NCBI GenBank assembly: GCA_963732365.1
Contig: CAVSZC010000005.1
Coordinates: 248,001 to 312,000, forward strand
Length of the DNA stretch: 64,000 nt
Source of the DNA: SR-FBR-E99 sp963732365
Lineage (GTDB): Bacteria; Bacteroidota; Bacteroidia; Bacteroidales; VadinHA17
Reading direction: 5' to 3'
The translations under genes and the position numbers were made by a program. This document shows positions 33,266-41,741 of the stretch, in pieces (position 1 is the first letter of the stretch; every line of letters starts with the position of its first letter). The notes beneath the pieces are model-generated. The model ran no database searches and was not told the DNA's origin. It saw only the letters and a list, made by a program, of their open reading frames with translations.

Positions 33266-34882
33266 TCAAATAAACAGTGGTACGTGGGTGAATGTTTTCC
33301 CGTCAAAAAGGCCCCTGTCGCTCAGTTTCAGCTCGGGTATCACGAGCAACGCCATAAAGGAGAGGGTCATGTACGGGGCATCCATTGTGCAGCCCAGGCT
33401 TTTCACGGTCTCTGACAGACGCTCATAGCGTGCTGCCATGGCGGAGACAGGCATGTCAGACATAATTCCCGCAACCGGCAGGCTGAGTATCTCTGATCCC
33501 TCGTCAGAATAGACCGACATGCCCCCTTTTGAACTGACTATCATGTTTATAGCCGCGGCAATGGAATTGTCGTTGGCTCCGACGGCGATTATATTATGGC
33601 TGTCATGCGCCACAGATGTCGCAAATGCCCCCTTTTTAAGACCGAAGCCCTTTATAAAACCCACAGCAGGAGGTGCGTCGTTATAGCGCTCCTTCACAAC
33701 CAGCTTCAGCAGGTCGTCACCGGGACGGGCTTCTACAAATGGCCCCTGGCCTGCAGACACTGTTTCTGAAGCAGTCAGCAGTTCACCGTTAAAGGCCTTT
33801 ATAGCCCGTATTTCTCCTCCCCTGTTTTGTACTTTTATCTCACCGGCAAGAATTCTGCTGCAATTGAACCTGTTCAGTTTTTTTACTTCTCCCGGAGAGA
33901 AAAGAGGCTGTTTGCCGTCATAAACACACCGGCCATCGATCCATGTCTGCAAAACATTCATTCTGCCCGGATCATCGACAACAATAAAATCTGCCGTATC
34001 GCCCGGTCTCAGCATGCCTGAATTGATGCTGTAATGCACAGAGGGATTCAACGTGGCCGCCCTGATAACATTGAAAATGTCGTATCCGTCAGCGATAAGT
34101 CGTGCAACAGTCTTATTAATATGGCCTCTTTGAAGAGTCTCGGGATGCATGTCATCGCTGCATAGCATGACCATTTCAGGATGTGATCGCAGCAGCGCGG
34201 CAAGTGCATTCAGGTTTTTCGCGGCGCTCCCCTCCCTGACAAGTATTTTCATCCCCAGCGATATCTTTTCCAGGGCCTCCTCAAGGGTTGAGCATTCGTG
34301 GTCTGTAGATATACCTGCTGCAACATATTTCCGCAAATCTTCCCCTGTCAGTCCTGGTGCATGGCCATCAACCGGAACACCGGCTTCTCCTGCAATTTTC
34401 AGCTTCTCAAGGACGGTGGCATCACCGTGAATAACCCCCGGAAAATTCATCATTTCAGCAAGATAGTGAACCCCTTTTTCACGAAAGAGAATCCTTATCT
34501 CTTCCGTCCCTACTGTTGAACCGGAGCTTTCGAATGAGGTTGCCGGAACGCATGACGGTGCCCCGTAAACAAACCTCACCGGTACAGACCTGCTGTTCTC
34601 AATCATGAATCTTATTCCCTCAATACCGAGCACGTTTGCTATCTCATGAGGATCAGAAACGACGCCCACCGTTCCGTGCTTAACTGCAGCCACCGCAAAA
34701 TGCGATGGGGTAACCATTGAGCTTTCGATATGAACATGAGCGTCTATCAGCCCCGGAAGAATCCATATATCAGGGGCCTCATCAACCTTTATTATCTTCT
34801 CAATTTTAGTTCCGGAAAGGATTATCTCGCCATTATAAACATTCCGCGCAAAAATGTCAACGATTTTTCCGGTTATTTTCAT
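33266..34882 (-). CDS. ade: Adenine deaminase
   Basis: This 538-residue amidohydrolase-superfamily enzyme converts adenine to hypoxanthine in purine salvage. The metal motif DAHVHIESSMVTPSHFA is near residue 47, followed by HGTVGVVSDPHEIANVLG. HGDATVLEKL, DGHAPGLTGEDL, STDHECSTLEEAL and CSDDMHPETL supply the remaining ligands. The C-terminal domain has SVAHDSHNIIAVGAND and the closing beta-sandwich. It follows mnmG after a 42-base gap that holds a parS-like palindrome, and precedes uvrC after the ACACAGAG repeat. Confidence 0.95.
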   Translation of the reverse strand: MKITGKIVDIFARNVYNGEIILSGTKIEKIIKVDEAPDIWILPGLIDAHVHIESSMVTPSHFAVAAVKHGTVGVVSDPHEIANVLGIEGIRFMIENSRSVPVRFVYGAPSCVPATSFESSGSTVGTEEIRILFREKGVHYLAEMMNFPGVIHGDATVLEKLKIAGEAGVPVDGHAPGLTGEDLRKYVAAGISTDHECSTLEEALEKISLGMKILVREGSAAKNLNALAALLRSHPEMVMLCSDDMHPETLQRGHINKTVARLIADGYDIFNVIRAATLNPSVHYSINSGMLRPGDTADFIVVDDPGRMNVLQTWIDGRCVYDGKQPLFSPGEVKKLNRFNCSRILAGEIKVQNRGGEIRAIKAFNGELLTASETVSAGQGPFVEARPGDDLLKLVVKERYNDAPPAVGFIKGFGLKKGAFATSVAHDSHNIIAVGANDNSIAAAINMIVSSKGGMSVYSDEGSEILSLPVAGIMSDMPVSAMAARYERLSETVKSLGCTMDAPYMTLSFMALLVIPELKLSDRGLFDGKTFTHVPLFI

Positions 34883-34901
34883 AATTCAAATTTTAAAATT
34901 A

Positions 34902-34917
34902 TGTTCCACGTGGAACA
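34902..34917. other. parS-like site 2 (perfect palindrome, ParB binding)
   Basis: TGTTCCACGTGGAACA is a perfect 16-bp palindrome (18 bp with flanking A and T, 34901-34918). It matches the parS consensus TGTTNCACGTGNAACA fully. It lies between mnmG and ade. Confidence 0.8.
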
Positions 34918-34924
34918 TACTAAC

Positions 34925-36799
34925 CTATCTCCCAAGGTACATAATTAAAATAGAAACATCCGATGATGAAACGCCGCTCATTCTTGATGCCTGACCGATT
35001 GTTACAGGTCTTATTTTTGAAAGCTTCTGTCTTCCCTCGGTTGATATCGAAGAGAGTTCATCATAGCTTATGTCATCCGGTATTTTCAAATCTTCAAGTC
35101 TGTTGATCTTCTCCGCTACGCCTCTTTCCCTTTCCATGTATCCGGAATACTTAAGTCTTATCTCGGCCGTCTCAATTATCTCCTGTTTTCTCGAGGAGTT
35201 ATTATACATCAGCTTCTCATACCCTTTAAGCGATTGCAGCAGATCCTTCAGATCTATCTGAGGCCTGTTTGCCAGGTTAATCGCCTTTATCTTCTGGTTT
35301 ATCTCTGAGGTCCCCCTCTCAACAAGAAATGAATTTATTTCTGAAGGAGCAACGCTGCTCTTCTTAAGGAAAGCAATTATCTCATCCGCCATATCGAGTT
35401 TCTCCCTGAGCCTTCTGACCCGTTCCTCTCCGGCAAGGCCAAGCTCAAACGCCTTTTCAGTCAGACGTTCATCAGCGTTGTCCTGTCTCAGAAGAATTCT
35501 GTATTCAGCCCTTGACGTAAACATGCGGTAAGGCTCATCTACTCCCTTTGTAACCAGGTCATCTATCAGTACTCCGATATATGCTTCGTCTCTTCTGAGA
35601 ATCAGGGGTTGCATCCCTCTGGTCTTCAGCACTGCATTAATTCCTGCCATGAATCCCTGTGCGCCCGCCTCTTCATATCCGGTAGTGCCGTTTATCTGGC
35701 CGGCGAAATAAAGTCCTTCTATTCTTTTTGTCTCCAGTGTGTGCCTTAGCTGCGTCGGCTGGAAGAAGTCGTACTCGATAGCATATCCCGGCCTGTATAT
35801 TACTACATTTTCAAGACCGCGCACCTTGCTCAGTGCTCTGATCTGGGTCTCAAGTGCCAGGCTGCTCGAAAAACCATTAATATAGTATTCATTGGTATCC
35901 CAGCCTTCCGGCTCGAGGAACAGCTGGTGTGTCTCCTTGTCGGCAAAGGTTACGATCTTATCCTCAACGCTTGGACAGTAGCGCGGGCCGCGTCCTTTAA
36001 TCCTGCCGGTATAAAGAGGAGAAAACTTCAGGCCGTCTCTCAGCTCCTGATGTACGTCTTCATTGGTATGTGTAATGTAGCAACTCCTCGGGTCATTTAT
36101 TCTTACTTCGTCATTGAGGTATGAGAAGCATCGGCCGTCATAGTCTCCCGGTTGCTCGGTCATTGCAGAAAAGTCGACGCTTCTGCCGTCTACCCTTGCG
36201 CTTGTGCCTGTCTTCAGTCTTTCAACGGTAAAGCCCAGTGTTCTTAACTGATCACTCAGTCCCCTGGAATCCTGGTCCCCGGATCTGCCTCCCGTGGTCG
36301 TCCTGAACCCGACATGCATCAGACCGTTCAGAAAGGTTCCGTTTGTTAGGATTACTGCCTTAGACAGGAATCTCGTCCCGAACGATGTAACAACACCAGT
36401 AACCCTCTTTTCTTCAATAATAAGCTCTGTCGCCTGCTCCTGCCATATGTGAAGGTTATCAATACTTTCAAGAACCCCTCTCCATTCCCTGCTGAACAGC
36501 ATCCTGTCGCATTGCGCCCTTGGGCTCCACATGGCTGGTCCCTTGCTCTTGTTCAGCATTCTGAACTGAATCATGGTCCTGTCAGTAATGATCCCTGACA
36601 TACCTCCCATTGCGTCTATTTCCCTGATAATCTGGCCTTTGGCTATTCCGCCCATAGCTGGATTGCATGACATCTGCGCCAGTTTCGTCATGTCCATGGT
36701 GACCAGAAGGGTCTTTGCCCCCATCCGGGCAGCTGCTGATGCTGCCTCACATCCGGCATGCCCTCCTCCAACAACAATTATGTCATAAATGAAATTCAT
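34925..36799 (-). CDS. mnmG: tRNA uridine-5-carboxymethylaminomethyl modification enzyme MnmG
   Basis: This 624-residue FAD-dependent protein, with MnmE, modifies U34 of certain tRNAs. The FAD loop is DIIVVGGGHAGCEAASAAARMG at residues 5-26. Other signatures are SCNPAMGGIAKG, AQCDRMLFSREWR, TGRIKGRGPRYCPSVEDK and GQINGTTGYEEAGAQG. The C-terminal helical domain ends with RPVTIGQASRMSGV. The 5' end overlaps ybeY by 4 bases. In many bacteria this gene (gidA) is close to the replication origin, which fits the parS-like palindrome 7 bases past its stop. Confidence 0.97.
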   Translation of the reverse strand: MNFIYDIIVVGGGHAGCEAASAAARMGAKTLLVTMDMTKLAQMSCNPAMGGIAKGQIIREIDAMGGMSGIITDRTMIQFRMLNKSKGPAMWSPRAQCDRMLFSREWRGVLESIDNLHIWQEQATELIIEEKRVTGVVTSFGTRFLSKAVILTNGTFLNGLMHVGFRTTTGGRSGDQDSRGLSDQLRTLGFTVERLKTGTSARVDGRSVDFSAMTEQPGDYDGRCFSYLNDEVRINDPRSCYITHTNEDVHQELRDGLKFSPLYTGRIKGRGPRYCPSVEDKIVTFADKETHQLFLEPEGWDTNEYYINGFSSSLALETQIRALSKVRGLENVVIYRPGYAIEYDFFQPTQLRHTLETKRIEGLYFAGQINGTTGYEEAGAQGFMAGINAVLKTRGMQPLILRRDEAYIGVLIDDLVTKGVDEPYRMFTSRAEYRILLRQDNADERLTEKAFELGLAGEERVRRLREKLDMADEIIAFLKKSSVAPSEINSFLVERGTSEINQKIKAINLANRPQIDLKDLLQSLKGYEKLMYNNSSRKQEIIETAEIRLKYSGYMERERGVAEKINRLEDLKIPDDISYDELSSISTEGRQKLSKIRPVTIGQASRMSGVSSSDVSILIMYLGR

Positions 36800-37218
36800 T
36801 CCGCGTATGATAACGCCAGATACATCTCCTCCCTTTCTGCCATACTGTTCTTCAGCTCAGGGGTCGTGTCATCATACCCGCATAAATGTAGGAATCCATG
36901 AAATATCACCCGCCTGATTTCAGCCTTTAGTTTAACTGACAGATTGACTGCATTATCCTTTACCCGGTCTACACTTATGTATATCTCACCATTCACAGTC
37001 TTTCCTTCATTGTAATTGAATGTGATGATATCCGTGTAATAATCATGCCCCAGGAACTCCCTGTTTATCTCGTACAGCTTTTCATCGTCTGTAAAAATCA
37101 CATCACACACCCCGGTCTTAAGTCGAGCTTCTGCAATTATCCTTAAGATAATCTTTTTCACGGCTGAAACATCCCGCAAACGGAATCCTTCGACATCGTA
37201 ATGAAATCTTACTTTCAA
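36796..37218 (-). CDS. ybeY: Endoribonuclease YbeY (16S rRNA maturation)
   Basis: This 140-residue metal-dependent RNase acts in 16S rRNA 3' end processing and ribosome quality control. The family region is GHDYYTDIITFNYNEG followed by FHGFLHLCGYDD. The usual zinc motif is HGxLHLxGYDH. Here the first two His residues are present but the third position is Asp, a variant I recall in other Bacteroidota. It overlaps mnmG by 4 bases and follows the RsbW-like gene by 4 bases. Confidence 0.92.
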   Translation of the reverse strand: MKVRFHYDVEGFRLRDVSAVKKIILRIIAEARLKTGVCDVIFTDDEKLYEINREFLGHDYYTDIITFNYNEGKTVNGEIYISVDRVKDNAVNLSVKLKAEIRRVIFHGFLHLCGYDDTTPELKNSMAEREEMYLALSYAE

Positions 37219-37222
37219 TTCT

Positions 37223-37615
37223 TCAGTACTTGAATTTCATTCTAACCTCATTGCCCGTTCTGTTATATTCGATAGAATCAGCCAGGCTTTTCATTATGAA
37301 TACTCCCCTGCCATGAAGGTTTTCAATATTCTTTGGGTCTGTCGGATCCGGAATGTCCAGGTAAGAGAACCCTTCACCTTCATCAGTAACCGTCACATCG
37401 AAAATATTTCCATCAGAGCTTACAACTACAGTAACCTGTTTGCTGCTGTCGCCGCGGTTACCGTGAAGAATCGCATTATTCACAGCCTCCACCGTGGAGA
37501 TAAGAATCTTGCCGTAAACCTCATCTGAAATTCCCAGCCTCTTCGACAATGTATCAACCATTGTTTCAATTACAGTGAGATTTTCAATGTCAGATTTGAT
37601 GCTAATACTCTCCAT
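37223..37615 (-). CDS. RsbW/SpoIIAB-like serine kinase-type ATP-binding protein
   Basis: This 130-residue GHKL ATPase domain protein (HATPase_c_2) resembles anti-sigma-factor kinases. N-box: ISTVEAVNNAILHGN (near 44). G1/G2-like: VTVTDEGEGFSYLDIPDP and NLHGRGVFIMKSLAD. Classical RsbW kinases act with an STAS-domain antagonist and a sigma-B-type factor, neither of which is in the window. In Bacteroidota this gene often sits next to ybeY and mnmG. Function is unproven; a partner-switching role is an inference. Confidence 0.83.
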   Translation of the reverse strand: MESISIKSDIENLTVIETMVDTLSKRLGISDEVYGKILISTVEAVNNAILHGNRGDSSKQVTVVVSSDGNIFDVTVTDEGEGFSYLDIPDPTDPKNIENLHGRGVFIMKSLADSIEYNRTGNEVRMKFKY

Positions 37616-37670
37616 TATTCCGGCCTATCTATACTTATACTAATAATTGATACTAATTGTTTCAAAAGAA

Positions 37671-38852
37671 TCACTTTTTCACAAGCCATAGCTCAGGATT
37701 AAGCTTATTCTTCTCCTCGTAAACCATAAATTTAATAACCGCCTTTTCTCCGTTCTCCGTGTCACTGAATATATCTCCTATCTCCTGTCCGGTTGAAACG
37801 CTATCTCCTGCCTTCACTTTTACATTCACAATATTCTGGTATACAGTCAGATATTTGCCATGCCTTATAATCACGGCCATATTTGCTCCTGAAATTGCAA
37901 AGACCCGGACTACTTCGCCTTTGAAAACTGATTTTGCCCTTGTCGGGCCGCTTGATGTAATCTCAATACCGATGTTATCCTCGGTTACATTTTTCAATAC
38001 CGGGTGCTTTTGCAATCCAAAATGGCTTGTTATTATTCCCTTGTCAACTGGCCACGGGAGCCGCCCCTTGTTTTCACCGAAAGATTCTCCTATCAGTTTC
38101 ATCTCCCCAGTCATTGGGGTGACCTTGCTGCGCTTCCTTTCTTCCTCTATCAGTCGTGATATTTCATTCTCTATGCTGGCTGCTATCCTTTTCTTTTCTT
38201 CCAGCTCCTGCTTCAACTGTCTTTCCTTTCTTGTCAGGTTAGTTACCAGTCTTTCCTTCCTGTTCTGCTCCTCCCGGAGTATCTGTTTCTGTCTTTCTTC
38301 CTTGTTTTTCAGGTCACTTACGTTCTTTCTGTCGCTCTCAAGACGTTCCTTTGTCCTGGTAAGCTCACCGTAAATAGCTTCGATTGTTTCTGACTCACTT
38401 CTTCTGTACCTGGCTACCTGCTGGATATATTTAAGTCTCTTGTACCCCTGGTTAAAATCTGATGAAGAGAGTATGAAGGCAAGTGCCGGCGTTCCTTTCG
38501 TGGCTTTATAAGCACTAAGTATTGACCTCTCATAATCAGACTTCATTTTTTCAACATCCTCCTCCAGCATTGTAATGGCGAGTCTGTTAAGAGATATCCT
38601 GTACTCAAGCAGGCTGATCTCCTCTCCGTACTCATTGATAAGCTTCTCGCGTAATGTAAGTTTCTTTCCAATCACCCTTAGCTCGTTCAGGTTCTCTGTC
38701 CTCTGTGATGCGGTGCTCTTCAGCATCCGGTCGACATACTCTATCTCCTGAAGGTTTTTTTTTCTCAGCTCTTCCAGCTCGGCCCTCGACTGCCCGGAGA
38801 CCTTAAGGGCAGACAGAAAAACGAGTATTAATATCGTCAGCTTCAGCTTCAT
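37671..38852 (-). CDS. EnvC-like murein hydrolase activator (coiled coil plus degenerate M23 domain)
   Basis: This 393-residue exported protein has a signal peptide at 1-20 (ending KVSGQ), a long coiled coil at about 22-250 rich in Glu, Lys and Arg, and a LytM/M23 domain at about 275-393 (SHFGLQKHPVLKNVTEDNIGIEI). The zinc-binding H-x-G-x-D and H-x-H motifs are degenerate (NIGIE; YLTVYQN), as in EnvC-type proteins that activate amidases rather than cut peptidoglycan. It overlaps the DUF4292 gene by 4 bases and probably acts in cell division. Confidence 0.88.
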   Translation of the reverse strand: MKLKLTILILVFLSALKVSGQSRAELEELRKKNLQEIEYVDRMLKSTASQRTENLNELRVIGKKLTLREKLINEYGEEISLLEYRISLNRLAITMLEEDVEKMKSDYERSILSAYKATKGTPALAFILSSSDFNQGYKRLKYIQQVARYRRSESETIEAIYGELTRTKERLESDRKNVSDLKNKEERQKQILREEQNRKERLVTNLTRKERQLKQELEEKKRIAASIENEISRLIEEERKRSKVTPMTGEMKLIGESFGENKGRLPWPVDKGIITSHFGLQKHPVLKNVTEDNIGIEITSSGPTRAKSVFKGEVVRVFAISGANMAVIIRHGKYLTVYQNIVNVKVKAGDSVSTGQEIGDIFSDTENGEKAVIKFMVYEEKNKLNPELWLVKK

Positions 38853-39610
38853 AAAGGCTTCCTTCTGTATTGAGGAAAAACGAACTCAATCGTATCAGTA
38901 TATCCTCCCGTCAATTGTTCAATATTTAGTTTCACGTGAAACAATCTATTCTTTTCCTCAATAGTTATTTCGCCAGGATACTTAAGTTCATCATCTGTTC
39001 TGAAATTTCCAAACCCGAGCTCAATAGTTCCCTCGGGCACATCAGACACAATTGATTCACTGCATATTTTCGCCTCATCAGCGCATATCGTTACTATCCT
39101 TTTGCGTAATCCTTCGTCGTATTCAATTACAATACTGTTTTCCCCGGCTCTTACAATGCTCTTATAATCCGTCTCTGTAAAATCACCGAAAATTATTACG
39201 GCGAATTCTGCCGGCAGACCGTATTTATTCATGATCTCATCCTTTTTACCGAGGTACACTGTTCTTCCAATCCTGTCAATCATGCACACTTCGTTTCCTA
39301 CTGCAAGAAACCTGACAAGCTCAATTCCCAGTGGTCCTCTTACCGAAAGGACAATATCTCCAAGACTGTTCAGCTTCGCGTTAAATCCAAACTCTCCTTC
39401 TACAGGGGTGCCCCTAAGCTCAATGGAACCCTTCTGGATAATAAATCCGCCCGCTACTATATTGTTTTGAGCTACGCGTTGCAGTACATTCTCATAGCTC
39501 ATTTCTTCCGGCCCGGCGCCCTCTTTGGTCCTGCGCTTCTTCCCGCTTGCACATCCGGAAATGACCAGGACCATCAGCATTACAGCAATTATTCCTGTTA
39601 CTTTTCGCAT
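38849..39610 (-). CDS. DUF4292 lipoprotein
   Basis: This 253-residue predicted outer-membrane lipoprotein has the signal MRKVTGIIAVMLMVLVISGC with Cys20 in the lipobox. The rest is beta-rich and matches DUF4292, a Bacteroidota family with a LolA/LppX-like appearance (GSIELRGTPVEGEFGFNAKLN). The function is unknown; lipoprotein or envelope transport is a reasonable guess from the fold. It overlaps both neighbours (13 bases with the TPR gene, 4 with envC). The codons for LFHVKLN contain a parS-like palindrome at 38928-38943. Confidence 0.82.
   Translation of the reverse strand: MRKVTGIIAVMLMVLVISGCASGKKRRTKEGAGPEEMSYENVLQRVAQNNIVAGGFIIQKGSIELRGTPVEGEFGFNAKLNSLGDIVLSVRGPLGIELVRFLAVGNEVCMIDRIGRTVYLGKKDEIMNKYGLPAEFAVIIFGDFTETDYKSIVRAGENSIVIEYDEGLRKRIVTICADEAKICSESIVSDVPEGTIELGFGNFRTDDELKYPGEITIEEKNRLFHVKLNIEQLTGGYTDTIEFVFPQYRRKPL
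38928..38943. other. parS-like site 3 (inside the DUF4292 gene)
   Basis: AGTTTCACGTGAAACA contains the 14-bp palindrome GTTTCACGTGAAAC, identical to the core of the classical parS sequence. It lies within codons of the DUF4292 gene; parS sites inside genes are normal in other bacteria. Confidence 0.75.
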
Positions 39611-41310
39611 TTGGCTATATCGTCTGCCAGATAAGTCTTTGATTCATCCTTCTGAAGTGCTTCTCTCCAGTACTTTACCGCTTCGGGACACCGTCTCAGT
39701 TTGTAAAGAATATAACCCATATGCTCAAGTATTTCCGGGTCTCTTTCATTCTCCGCGTTGAATATTTTCAGCATGGCCTCATAAGCCTTCTTATACTTGC
39801 CCTGCTTATATAATATCCAGGCATAAGTGTCAATGTATGTTTCATTATCTCCCTCTGTTATCATAACCTCTTCAGCCATTTTTCGCGCCCTTTTCAGGTC
39901 GTTGCCTCCTTCTGCAAGAAAGTATGCATAATTATTCAGAACAAGTGGATCATGAGGCGCGATCTTCAATGCTGACTCATAGTATTCATAAGATCCGGGG
40001 AAATCCTTCATACGGTATTTAAGGTCTCCCATCATTGCGAGCACCTGAACCTTCAGTTCGTCATTATTCCCAGCCAGGATAATGGCTTTCTTCAATTCGG
40101 CTTCGGCGACGTCATACTTCTTAAGTTCCATTGCAGCTATAGCGTAATAGACCTTACCCAGCAGGCTCTTGTTGTTCTCTGTCGCATAAACAGAGGCCAG
40201 AGAGAATAACTTTTCATATTCCTTTTCATCCGCATACATCAAGATCAGTTTCTCCTTGAAATAAAATCCAGGTTTAACTGTCTTCAGCAGTTCTTCATAT
40301 CTCACTTTTGCTTCCGCCTCTCTGCCTTTCAATTCATACATCAATGGCCTGAATGAGAGTACCTCCTCGTCGTTTTCATATTTCTCTTCAAGTATAACCA
40401 GGTTCTCCTCAAGAGACGCCTCATTCTCCCTGATATAGACACTGTCCTGCAACAGTTTGTTGGCTATGGCGATCTTTCTCTCCCGGTCCACCAGGTCACT
40501 CTCGAAAACATTTCTCAGATACCCGGGCATCCCTGTATATTCCTTATTATAAACAAGATTAAGCAGGTATAACAGCTGATTCTCGATATTTTCCGGGTCA
40601 GATTCTATGAGCTGTTTATAAATGCTGTCGCTCTTTTCCTTCTTGCCGTCCTCAAGGTATATATCAGCCAGAAGTGCCTTGTATCTGATCTCCGAAGGGT
40701 TGCTTTGAATAAGTTTTTCTGTTCTCTTCGCAGCAGCATCAAGCTCTCCGCGGTTAATCAATCCTGAAATCATAATCAGAAACATATCTTCTGTGAGGGC
40801 CCCCTCCCTGTCGAGCTCCCGGAAGAGCGAATCGGCCTTTTCGCCGTCTCCCTTTTCAGAGTATATTCCAGCGAGCAAAGACTTGACTTCAATTGCGTTG
40901 TTGTCTGCCATAAGGGCGCGTTCAAAATAGAAAGTCGCCTCTTCCGTCCGCTTCAGTTGCATGAAAAGATATCCTGCGCCAACCTGGTACCAGTAGTTTC
41001 CCGGTTCGGTATCAGCTGCAAGCTTTGCATTTGTCAGAGCCTTGCCGCTGTTTCCCATTGCATTGTATATCTGGGCCAGTTCGCCATATGGAACGGCACG
41101 ACTCCCGTCAATCTCTATGCACTTTTCAAAAAAGGCAATTGCCTGATTAAGGTCGCCCAGATATTTAATTCTTATGGCTTCCGCCAGGAGGTATTCATAC
41201 CTGGTGCTTTCCCGTGCTGCCTTGCCTGTTTCAGCCGTATTTCTCAGAGTTCGTTGTGAATATCCGCAAACTCCTATCAGATAAAGAACTGCCAGAATAT
41301 AGTATTTCAT
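39598..41310 (-). CDS. Tetratricopeptide repeat protein, exported
   Basis: This 570-residue protein is built of about twelve TPR-like helical repeats after an N-terminal signal (KYYILAVLYLIGVCGYSQ). Readable repeats include YLAEAIRIKYLGDLNQAIAFFEK-type units, AVPYGELAQIYNAMGNSGKAL and MGDLKYRMKDFPGSYEYYESAL. TPR arrays scaffold protein-protein contacts. Position between dut and the envelope genes DUF4292 and envC suggests an envelope role, but the function is unknown. Overlaps dut by 4 bases. Confidence 0.85.
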   Translation of the reverse strand: MKYYILAVLYLIGVCGYSQRTLRNTAETGKAARESTRYEYLLAEAIRIKYLGDLNQAIAFFEKCIEIDGSRAVPYGELAQIYNAMGNSGKALTNAKLAADTEPGNYWYQVGAGYLFMQLKRTEEATFYFERALMADNNAIEVKSLLAGIYSEKGDGEKADSLFRELDREGALTEDMFLIMISGLINRGELDAAAKRTEKLIQSNPSEIRYKALLADIYLEDGKKEKSDSIYKQLIESDPENIENQLLYLLNLVYNKEYTGMPGYLRNVFESDLVDRERKIAIANKLLQDSVYIRENEASLEENLVILEEKYENDEEVLSFRPLMYELKGREAEAKVRYEELLKTVKPGFYFKEKLILMYADEKEYEKLFSLASVYATENNKSLLGKVYYAIAAMELKKYDVAEAELKKAIILAGNNDELKVQVLAMMGDLKYRMKDFPGSYEYYESALKIAPHDPLVLNNYAYFLAEGGNDLKRARKMAEEVMITEGDNETYIDTYAWILYKQGKYKKAYEAMLKIFNAENERDPEILEHMGYILYKLRRCPEAVKYWREALQKDESKTYLADDIAKCEK

Positions 41311-41741
41311 TGTTTTCCCGAATGACCGAAGCCGCCACCGCCTCTTTCCGTTAAATTAATTTCTTCTGTTTCAATAAGCTCTGCCGTTTCGTGCCTGGCT
41401 ATGACCATCTGGGCAATCCTGTCCCCGTTATTTACGGTAAAATCGCTGTCTGACAGGTTTATCAGAATAATTCCAATCTCTCCCCTGTAATCTGCGTCAA
41501 TTGTTCCGGGTGAATTAAGGACTGTTATTCCGTGTTTGACAGCAAGGCCGCTTCTGGGCCTTACCTGGGCCTCAAAGCCCTCCGGCAGCTCGATGTAGAG
41601 CCCGGTTCCGATCAGCTTCCTTTCCAGGGGTCTTATTACAACAGGTGCATCAGTCATCGCCCTGAGGTCCATTCCCGCAGAGTGGGTAGTCTCATAGGCC
41701 GGCAACCTGTTCTGTGATTTATTTACTATCCGTATTTTCAT
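41307..41741 (-). CDS. dut: dUTP diphosphatase
   Basis: This 144-residue trimeric dUTPase hydrolyses dUTP to dUMP. All five motifs are present: GMDLRAM (1), PRSGLAVKHGI (2), GTIDADYRGEIGIIL (3, catalytic Asp), NGDRIAQMV (4) and RGGGGFGHSGK (5). The start is ATG 41741 (MKIRIVNKSQ), 23 bases inside the end of the flippase gene; an open frame continues upstream but is not needed. The 3' end overlaps the TPR gene. Confidence 0.96.
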   Translation of the reverse strand: MKIRIVNKSQNRLPAYETTHSAGMDLRAMTDAPVVIRPLERKLIGTGLYIELPEGFEAQVRPRSGLAVKHGITVLNSPGTIDADYRGEIGIILINLSDSDFTVNNGDRIAQMVIARHETAELIETEEINLTERGGGGFGHSGKQ

